A stretch of DNA of 28,954 nucleotides, taken from UBA4312 sp002394635 (lineage in GTDB: Bacteria; Bacillota_I; Bacilli_A; Erysipelotrichales; Erysipelotrichaceae). The DNA is taken from NCBI GenBank assembly GCA_946539765.1, contig CAMNHO010000020.1, positions 1 to 28,954 of the forward strand, read 5' to 3'. Of the stretch, positions 23,491 through 28,954 are shown in pieces. Under the pieces are notes generated by a model. The model ran no database searches and was not told where the DNA came from. It saw nothing but the letters and a program-made list of their open reading frames with translations. The translations under genes and the position numbers were made by a program. Numbering within the stretch: position 1 is the first letter of the stretch; the number at the start of each line of letters is the position of its first letter.

Positions 23491-24897
23491 ATGAAACATG
23501 GAGTGATGATTCAATACTTTGAATGGTATTTGCCGGATGATGCTTCTCTTTGGAGACAACTGAAAAAGAATGCACAAGCTCTTGCAGATAAAGGTATCAC
23601 CTCCGTCTGGATGCCACCAGCTTACAAAGGAGCCGGGGGGATCCACGATGTCGGATATGGTGTTTATGATATGTATGATTTAGGGGAATTTGATCAGAAA
23701 GGATCCATCCCGACCAAATACGGAACCAAGCAGGAATACTTACAAGCCATTAAAGCCCTGCAGGAAGCAGGCATCAATGCCTATGCTGATATTGTATTTA
23801 ACCATCGTATGGGTGCCGATAGAGCCCAGAAAGTAGAGGCTGTCGAAACCGCCAGCGATGACCGTACGCAGACCATTTCTGATGTACATACCATTGAAGC
23901 ATGGACCGAATTTGACTTTGAAGGGCGCCATAATAAATATTCTGACTTCAAATGGAGATACCCGCATTTTAATGGAGTCGATTATGATTCCTTGTCTCAA
24001 AAACACGGCATCTTTAATTTCGACCAATCCCCATGGCAGAAATGTGTTGATAACGAAAATGGAAATTATGACTATTTGATGGGAGCCGATGTCAACTTTG
24101 ATAACACCGAAGTCATCGATGAATTGACACGATGGGGACAATGGTATGTGGATATCACGCATGTAGATGGTTTCCGTCTGGATGCCTTGAAGCATATTGA
24201 TGCCCGCTTTTTTCCTTCGTGGCTGTATACATTACGTACGACAAAAGAAAAGGAATTTTTTGCGGTAGGTGAATATTGGAACAGCGATGTACAAGTACTG
24301 GAAGACTACCTTGAAACAGCTGACTTTAGTATGTCCTTGTTTGATGTACCACTACATTTCAATTTATACCATATCAGTAAGAAGGAAATGAACCTGAATG
24401 AAGTTTTCAATAACACATTGGTCCAGAAACAAGACCGCTATGCGGTGACCTTTGTTGACAACCATGATTCTCAAAAAGGACAAGCGCTGGAAAGTGAAAT
24501 CGAAGACTGGTTTACAGAATCTGCTTATGCACTGATTCTTTTACGTTCAGAAGGGTATCCATGTGTATTCTACCGCGACTATTACGGAAGCCATCACGAA
24601 CAGCTCGATCAGATGATGGAACTGAGAAAGACACGGATCGACGGTACTCGCCACGATTACTTTGAAGAGAACGATTGTGTCGGGTGGTCCTACGAAAACA
24701 ACGGATGCGCTGTAATTATCAGTACCGGCAGCGAAAAAGAAAAAGAGATGCTTGTCGGCCAAGATCATGCCGGACAAACATGGATCGATGCCCTTTCCCA
24801 CAGTGAACAGGAAATTACGATCAACGAAGAAGGTATGGCCCACTTCCCTTGTTCAGCACAATCTGTCAGTATATGGATACCAAAGCAGGTGGATTGA
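23491..24897 (+). CDS. Cytoplasmic alpha-amylase (GH13, subfamily 5-like)
   Basis: 468 residues. It hydrolyses alpha-1,4-glucan bonds in starch-, glycogen- or maltodextrin-type substrates. The opening MIQYFEWYLP and the GH13 motifs are clear: DIVFNHRMGAD, GFRLDALKHI with nucleophile Asp231, VGEYWN with acid/base Glu261, and FVDNHDSQ with the transition-state Asp326. These positions agree closely with Bacillus licheniformis-type amylases. There is no signal peptide, so it should act inside the cell on imported dextrins or storage glycogen, like E. coli AmyA. AAAGGAG precedes ATG. It is a single-gene unit, divergent from the ABC exporter operon; its stop lies in a terminator. Confidence 0.96.
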   Translation: MKHGVMIQYFEWYLPDDASLWRQLKKNAQALADKGITSVWMPPAYKGAGGIHDVGYGVYDMYDLGEFDQKGSIPTKYGTKQEYLQAIKALQEAGINAYADIVFNHRMGADRAQKVEAVETASDDRTQTISDVHTIEAWTEFDFEGRHNKYSDFKWRYPHFNGVDYDSLSQKHGIFNFDQSPWQKCVDNENGNYDYLMGADVNFDNTEVIDELTRWGQWYVDITHVDGFRLDALKHIDARFFPSWLYTLRTTKEKEFFAVGEYWNSDVQVLEDYLETADFSMSLFDVPLHFNLYHISKKEMNLNEVFNNTLVQKQDRYAVTFVDNHDSQKGQALESEIEDWFTESAYALILLRSEGYPCVFYRDYYGSHHEQLDQMMELRKTRIDGTRHDYFEENDCVGWSYENNGCAVIISTGSEKEKEMLVGQDHAGQTWIDALSHSEQEITINEEGMAHFPCSAQSVSIWIPKQVD

Positions 24898-24914
24898 TCT
24901 CCACCTGCTTTTAT
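24883..24914 (+). terminator. Terminator spanning the amylase stop codon
   Basis: AAGCAGGTGGA, loop TTGATC, TCCACCTGCTT, then TTATTATT. The eleven-pair stem begins within the last codons, and the TGA stop (24895-24897) is in the loop. Confidence 0.85.
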
Positions 24915-24941
24915 TATTGAATTCCATAGAAACGAACATTC

Positions 24942-25346
24942 CTAAATGTCTATAAACTCCTCTCTTTTGTTCAATTCTGTTTCAATCTGATTTAATGTGT
25001 TGAAAAAGCTATGGGTAGCAATCATAGGCCCGATCAGAATCACGATTCCAAAGACATTCCAGCCAAACATATGCCAAAAAGACGTATGATTTCCTTCTAT
25101 CCCCAGTTCCATAGCCTTGTGTTTCAATTCTTCAGCAATTTTCGCCATCCAAACAAGTGTATATATAAACAAAGTAGGAATCCCTAACAGATAGGCTACA
25201 TAATATCTTTGTGTCCTTCTATCCAAAATCTCATCGATCTCCTCCTGCAGGCCTAAAGGCATATAACACAATAAAAAAATGCCAGCCGTAAAAAAATCAA
25301 TGCATCCAATCAGAAACCCTTTTCGGTTTGTATGTTTAAATCTCAT
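24942..25346 (-). CDS. Small membrane protein, DUF4234-like
   Basis: 134 residues with three hydrophobic segments: about 9-30 (FLIGCIDFFTAGIFLLCYMP), 50-68 (YLLGIPTLFIYTLVWM) and 93-112 (FGWNVFGIVILIGPMIATHS). The order of segments and the closing FFNTLNQIETELN resemble DUF4234-type proteins of Firmicutes, whose function is unknown; this is from memory and not certain. No strong ribosome binding site. A TATAAT on the minus strand lies about 30 bases upstream of the start. Single gene, divergent from the small gene at 25469. Confidence 0.75.
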   Translation of the reverse strand: MRFKHTNRKGFLIGCIDFFTAGIFLLCYMPLGLQEEIDEILDRRTQRYYVAYLLGIPTLFIYTLVWMAKIAEELKHKAMELGIEGNHTSFWHMFGWNVFGIVILIGPMIATHSFFNTLNQIETELNKREEFIDI

Positions 25347-25433
25347 AGCTTTTTAGACTTCTTTCTATAAAGATTATATTCTTTTTCATAAGTCTTGCCA
25401 CAGAAAGCTTTTTTAAATATAAACAGTAAGTTA

Positions 25434-25439
25434 TATAAT
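25434..25439 (+). promoter_or_regulatory. Candidate -10 of the 54-residue gene
   Basis: A perfect TATAAT lies 29 bases before the start codon of the small gene; the -35 at 17 bases (TTTTAA-like) is weak. Confidence 0.4.
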
Positions 25440-25468
25440 AAAGAAAAGATATATCATGGGAGGTACTT

Positions 25469-25633
25469 ATGAAGAATCGTGAAACATTAACAAAAACGGT
25501 AAAATCAGGTGTTTCATTTGGAAGCGCCTTAGCTATGGTTATCAGCTATACCAACTGGCATTCGATTGCGTGGGCGATTATCCATGGATTGCTGAGCTGG
25601 TTTTATGTAATCTACTACATTATCCGATATTGA
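25469..25633 (+). CDS. Small membrane protein, 54 residues
   Basis: Starts MKNRETLTKTVKSG and has two short hydrophobic segments (VSFGSALAMVISYTN and SIAWAIIHGLLSWFYVIYYI), ending in IIRY. A strong GGGAGG site (25458-25463) lies five bases before ATG, and a TATAAT precedes that, which is what makes this short frame credible. Charged N-terminus, helix pair and length resemble small conserved inner-membrane proteins of Firmicutes; no function is known to me. The 218 bases after it, up to the next gene, hold no further credible gene. Confidence 0.78.
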   Translation: MKNRETLTKTVKSGVSFGSALAMVISYTNWHSIAWAIIHGLLSWFYVIYYIIRY

Positions 25634-25851
25634 TCAAGAAATGCCGGATATCCTTTATGACAATCATCCCAAAGAATTTATGATGTATATGTTTTTATTT
25701 CCTACTTAGAGAAGAATTGTTCGAAATTCATGATGTTATCCTTATGATGCTCAAAAAAGTTAAAAACACATTTAAATTATGTACCTATCGCAAATGGAGG
25801 CAAAACCTGTAATAATAAAGTTAGGATATTTATCTAATGGAGGATCATACT

Positions 25852-27780
25852 ATGACACAAAAACTCTTTGAACGAGGTTCCATTGGTAACCTTGAATTAA
25901 AAAATCGTGTAGTTATGCCGGCGATGGGATGTTCTTTAGCCAGTGAAACCGGCATCGCCTCAGCCGAGATGATCCGGTATTATCAGGAACGCGCAAAAGG
26001 CGGTTGTGCACTGATCATTACCGAAATCACCCGTGTAGATGATGAAACCGGTATTGGTACCCCGTGCCAGTTATCAGTGACAAAGAAAGAAAACATTCCA
26101 AGTCTTGTACGATTAGCCGAGGCAGTTCATGCCTATGATTCAAAGGTCTTTGTTCAGCTGCACCATCCGGGCAACCAGACACCGGCTCGCCTTTTAAATG
26201 GCCTACAGCCGGTATCAGCCAGTGATGTCACATGCTCAACGATCGGAGACAAGCCTCGCCCTTTAACGACAGAAGAAGTGGAAGCTCTGGTTAAAAAATT
26301 TGTAACAGGAGCTGCCTATTGCCAGATTGCCGGCATTGATGGAGTGGAGATCCATGCTGCCCATGGCTATCTGGTGAATCAATTTATGTCTCCTCATACC
26401 AATAAACGGACTGATAAATATGGTGGAGATTTTAAGGGACGCATGCGCTTTGTGACCGAAATCATAAAGGGGATCCAAACGGTGTGTGGACCAAACTATC
26501 CAATTTCTGTTCGTATCAACGGAGATGATTTCATCGAAGATGGTATCAAACTGGAAGAAGCCGTACAGATGGCTGTCTATCTTGAAAAATTAGGAATTCA
26601 GGTTCTGAATGTCAGCTGTGGTACGTATGAATCCGGTTATACGATCATTGAACCCCAAGGTATGCCGGAAGCCTGGAAGCAGCACTTAGCCAAAACGATC
26701 AAAGCCCATATCAACATTCCGGTCATTGCCACCAACAATTTAAAACACCCGGCTGTTGCCGAGAAGCTTTTAGAAGAAGGTGTGTGTGACTATGTTGGGA
26801 TTGCCCGTGGTCAGCTGGCAGATCCGCAATGGGCCAATAAGGCCAAAAACGGACAGGACAAACGGATCCGCAAATGTTTAAGCTGCATGGAATGCTTCCG
26901 CGTACTAAATGCCCTGCGCCCGTTGGAATGTACGATCAACCCGGTATTGGGAAGAGAACTGCATTTCAATGATGAAACATTAAAGAAGAACGGAAACGGA
27001 CAATCCGTAGCTGTCATCGGTGGAGGACCGGCCGGTATGCAGGCAGCAATTGTTCTGGCAAAACGCGGGTTCAAATCAGTGCTTTTTGAAAAAGCAGATC
27101 GATTAGGCGGCAGCGCTTTGTTGGCTGCTGTTCCTCCGCATAAGGAAATGATGAGCGAGTTCATCGAAACCATGATTGAGGAATGCAAAGAATACGGTGT
27201 AGAGATCCGCTTGGATACACAAGCTACAGCGGAAGATGTCAAAGCCATCGATCCGGTAGGCATCTTTATGGCTACGGGTGGCAATCCAATCATTCCAAAT
27301 CTTCCGGGTATTGAACATGCTGTTACCAGTACCGACGTATTAACGGGAAAAGCAGTCTATAAGGATAAGAATATTATTGTAATCGGCGGCGGTGTTACCG
27401 GGCTGGAAACCGCTGAAACGATCTGTGCCGACAACGATGTAACCATAGTGGAAATGATGAAAGATGTCGGTACAACCCTGTATGCCAGTGCCAAAGCTCT
27501 GTTAATGAAACGACTGACAGACCAAGGGACAAAAGTCATGACCAGTACAACATTAAAATCTTTGCAAAGTGATTCTATTACCGTGACGGATGCAGAAGGC
27601 AAGGAAAGCACAATTCCTTGTGATGCCGTTGTTCTGGCAATGGGTGTACACAGTGATAAAAGCCTTCGCAAAGAGCTGGAACAAGTCTCTGATCGCGTTA
27701 TTCTGATTGGTGACTGTGATAAGCCGGGACAGATTCGCGAAGCTCTGCATGCTGCGTACGACAAAGCTTTTGTTTTCTAG
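25852..27780 (+). CDS. Old Yellow Enzyme/2,4-dienoyl-CoA reductase-type flavin iron-sulfur oxidoreductase
   Basis: 642 residues. Residues 1-335 form the FMN-binding TIM barrel (LKNRVVMPAM, VQLHHPGNQ, EIHAAHGYLVNQFMSPHTN, GIARGQLADP). A cluster motif follows: Cys342, Cys345, Cys348 and Cys360. The C-terminal half binds FAD and NAD(P)H (VAVIGGGPAGMQAA at about 386; IIVIGGGVTGLETAE). This is the layout of FadH, trimethylamine dehydrogenase and the bile-acid enzymes BaiCD and BaiH, which reduce conjugated double bonds or carry out related redox steps. The substrate cannot be read off. Start set at ATG 25852 after AATGGAGG; ATG 25837 overlaps that site. Single gene with a strong terminator. Confidence 0.93.
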   Translation: MTQKLFERGSIGNLELKNRVVMPAMGCSLASETGIASAEMIRYYQERAKGGCALIITEITRVDDETGIGTPCQLSVTKKENIPSLVRLAEAVHAYDSKVFVQLHHPGNQTPARLLNGLQPVSASDVTCSTIGDKPRPLTTEEVEALVKKFVTGAAYCQIAGIDGVEIHAAHGYLVNQFMSPHTNKRTDKYGGDFKGRMRFVTEIIKGIQTVCGPNYPISVRINGDDFIEDGIKLEEAVQMAVYLEKLGIQVLNVSCGTYESGYTIIEPQGMPEAWKQHLAKTIKAHINIPVIATNNLKHPAVAEKLLEEGVCDYVGIARGQLADPQWANKAKNGQDKRIRKCLSCMECFRVLNALRPLECTINPVLGRELHFNDETLKKNGNGQSVAVIGGGPAGMQAAIVLAKRGFKSVLFEKADRLGGSALLAAVPPHKEMMSEFIETMIEECKEYGVEIRLDTQATAEDVKAIDPVGIFMATGGNPIIPNLPGIEHAVTSTDVLTGKAVYKDKNIIVIGGGVTGLETAETICADNDVTIVEMMKDVGTTLYASAKALLMKRLTDQGTKVMTSTTLKSLQSDSITVTDAEGKESTIPCDAVVLAMGVHSDKSLRKELEQVSDRVILIGDCDKPGQIREALHAAYDKAFVF

Positions 27781-27790
27781 AATCAAATAG

Positions 27791-27825
27791 AATAAACCTT
27801 CAGGAAGCCCACCTGAAGGTTTATT
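27791..27825. terminator. Strong, probably bidirectional terminator after the flavoenzyme gene
   Basis: A 14-pair stem, AATAAACCTTCAGG / CCTGAAGGTTTATT, with loop AAGCCCA, then TATTC. The A/T-rich arm ends would supply a T tract on both strands. It separates this gene from the hydrolase gene. Confidence 0.8.
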
Positions 27826-27854
27826 TATTCTGACGATGGATAGTCAAGAGCTGA

Positions 27855-27940
27855 TCATTCCCAAATCTGCCATGAACCTTTAACGCCACTTGAACCAATC
27901 ATAACATCCAATGGCTTCTTAGAGGCACTTTTAGGGTATA
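27855..27940 (-). pseudogene. Possible relic of a gene end on the minus strand
   Basis: The minus strand reads as a protein-like tail, KKPLDVMIGSSGVKGSWQIW plus Glu and stop, followed by the shared terminator at 27791-27825. There is no start or gene body, because the frame continues into the start of the hydrolase gene in antisense. It could be what is left of a deleted gene, or chance. Confidence 0.25.
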
Positions 27941-27947
27941 CTAAAGG
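27928..27947 (+). promoter_or_regulatory. Inverted repeat over the candidate -10 of the hydrolase gene
   Basis: CTTTTAG, GGTATA, CTAAAGG: seven pairs (one G-T) centred on TATACT (27937-27942), the likely -10. The start codon is 22 bases downstream of the repeat. A repressor site is plausible. No good -35. Confidence 0.4.
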
Positions 27948-27968
27948 TAATGAATGGAGGTTGGTTCT

Positions 27969-28943
27969 ATGTGTACTGCAGCAACATATCAAACAAAAGA
28001 CTTTTATTTTGGCAGAACATTCGATTACGGATCTTCTTACGGAGAAGAAGTAGTAATCACACCAAGAAAGTATATATTTAACTTCAGAAAAGAGGGCGTT
28101 CTGAGCAATCATTATGCGATGATCGGAACTGCCTATGTCGCAAATGAATATCCTCTTTATTATGAAGCTGTCAACGAAAAGGGACTGGCAATGGCCGGGT
28201 TGAACTTTGCCGGTAATGCTGATTATAAAGAAGAATGTGAAGAGAAAACGAATATTGCTCCGTTTGAATTGATTCCATGGATCCTTGGTCAATGTCAAAC
28301 AGTAAAAGAAGCTAGAATACAGTTAGAGAAAATGAATCTGGTTAATATATCTTTCAGCGATCAACTGCCTTTAACACCTTTACATTGGCTCATTGCCGAC
28401 AAAAACGAAGCTATAACTGTGGAATCTGTCAAAGAAGGCTTATTTATTTATGAGAATCCGGTTGGTGTCTTGACCAATAATCCCACCTTTGACAAACAGT
28501 TGTTTCATCTGAACAACTACCGCTATCTTCAAACCACAACACCGGATAACACCTTTGGAAAAGATCTATCCCTGGATGTTTATAGTCTGGGAATGGGAGG
28601 CATGGGCCTGCCAGGTGATCTATCTTCACAATCCCGCTTTGTACGAGCTTCTTTTGCGAAATTAAATTCTTCATCGGACAATGACGAATTATCCAGTGTC
28701 AGTCAATTTTTTCATATCCTGGACTATGTATCGCAACCACGTGGATTGTGCAGTCTGGGAAACGGGCAATATGAAATAACCATTTATGCATCTTGTTACA
28801 ATACCGATGCCGGCATTCAGTATTATACTTGTTATGACAATCATCAAATCACAAAGGTTGATATGCATAAAGAAAATTTAGATGAAAGAAACCTGGTACG
28901 TTATCCACTCATTACTAAAGAACAAATCAACGCACAAAACTGA
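27969..28943 (+). CDS. Choloylglycine hydrolase family enzyme, probable bile salt hydrolase
   Basis: 324 residues, an N-terminal nucleophile hydrolase. Removal of Met exposes Cys2 (MCTAATY) as nucleophile. Arg16 and Asp19 (FGRTFDY), Asn79 (AMAGLNFAGNADY), Asn171 (LTNNPTF) and Arg223 (SSQSRFVR) match the catalytic set of bile salt hydrolases, and GGMGLPGDLSSQ is typical. It would deconjugate glycine- or taurine-linked bile acids in the cytoplasm; penicillin V acylases share the fold, but NFAGNADY and the length favour bile salts. Start set at ATG 27969, eight bases after TGGAGG; an upstream start would bury the required Cys. Single gene at the right edge, complete. Confidence 0.9.
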   Translation: MCTAATYQTKDFYFGRTFDYGSSYGEEVVITPRKYIFNFRKEGVLSNHYAMIGTAYVANEYPLYYEAVNEKGLAMAGLNFAGNADYKEECEEKTNIAPFELIPWILGQCQTVKEARIQLEKMNLVNISFSDQLPLTPLHWLIADKNEAITVESVKEGLFIYENPVGVLTNNPTFDKQLFHLNNYRYLQTTTPDNTFGKDLSLDVYSLGMGGMGLPGDLSSQSRFVRASFAKLNSSSDNDELSSVSQFFHILDYVSQPRGLCSLGNGQYEITIYASCYNTDAGIQYYTCYDNHQITKVDMHKENLDERNLVRYPLITKEQINAQN

Positions 28944-28954
28944 GCATATATAAA

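Noticed and set aside
25641..25709. A 22-codon frame (MPDILYDNHPKEF...) after the small membrane protein
   Set aside because: It is too short, has no ribosome binding site and no clear promoter.
26811..27293. A 160-codon minus-strand frame inside the flavoenzyme gene
   Set aside because: It is fully antisense to clearly functional cluster and nucleotide-binding motifs; no domain is visible in it.
27958..28298. Upper part of a minus-strand frame opposite the hydrolase gene
   Set aside because: It is antisense to conserved catalytic motifs. Only its tail beyond the hydrolase gene start was kept as a possible relic.

Overview
The window looks like a chromosomal stretch from an anaerobic, gut-associated, moderately low-G+C Firmicute. 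This is an inference from gene content: an oxygen-sensitive glycyl radical enzyme (GRE), a bile salt hydrolase-type enzyme, a cytoplasmic alpha-amylase, a glucose-type PTS IIA protein, Gram-positive lipoprotein and secretion signals, and strong GGAGG-type ribosome binding sites. The general look fits Erysipelotrichales-like genomes, but there is no rRNA or other marker to prove it. No tRNA, rRNA, insertion sequence, phage gene or CRISPR array was found.

Layout. 1-1242 (minus): the start of an ABC transporter ATPase, cut by the window edge, then a HAD phosphatase; two terminator hairpins lie between them. 1383-6080 (plus): a compact four-gene operon of GRE, its radical-SAM activase, a DeoR-type repressor and a NanE-like sugar-phosphate epimerase, closed by a terminator. 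This is the most interesting part of the window, because the pairing suggests an unassigned radical step in sugar (perhaps amino-sugar) phosphate breakdown. 6082-8295: rho (plus) and a pyridoxal kinase (minus) converge on one shared terminator. 8296-9036: about 740 bases without a credible gene, holding a possible promoter-to-terminator noncoding transcription unit with purine-rich repeats.

9037-15265: mostly envelope-associated or unknown genes: a secreted protein, an eight-helix membrane protein, a Cof-type HAD phosphatase, a lipoprotein followed by a large two-part surface protein, and two unknown cytoplasmic proteins that converge tail to tail. 15330-17150 (plus): dihydroorotase and a Nudix hydrolase. 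17188-18977: a SorC-family regulator and a PTS EIIA-Glc-like protein, with repeated TCACAAATGTGA palindromes that look like its operators. 18976-23310 (minus): a Cof-type HAD phosphatase and a heterodimeric ABC exporter with one degenerate ATP site. 23491-28943: alpha-amylase, two small membrane proteins, an Old Yellow Enzyme/FadH-type flavin-iron-sulfur reductase and a choloylglycine hydrolase-family enzyme.

Together the genes suggest fermentative carbohydrate use under sugar-phosphate-responsive control, and a life with bile and toxic compounds. Several 3' ends are very compact, with stop codons lying inside terminator hairpins.
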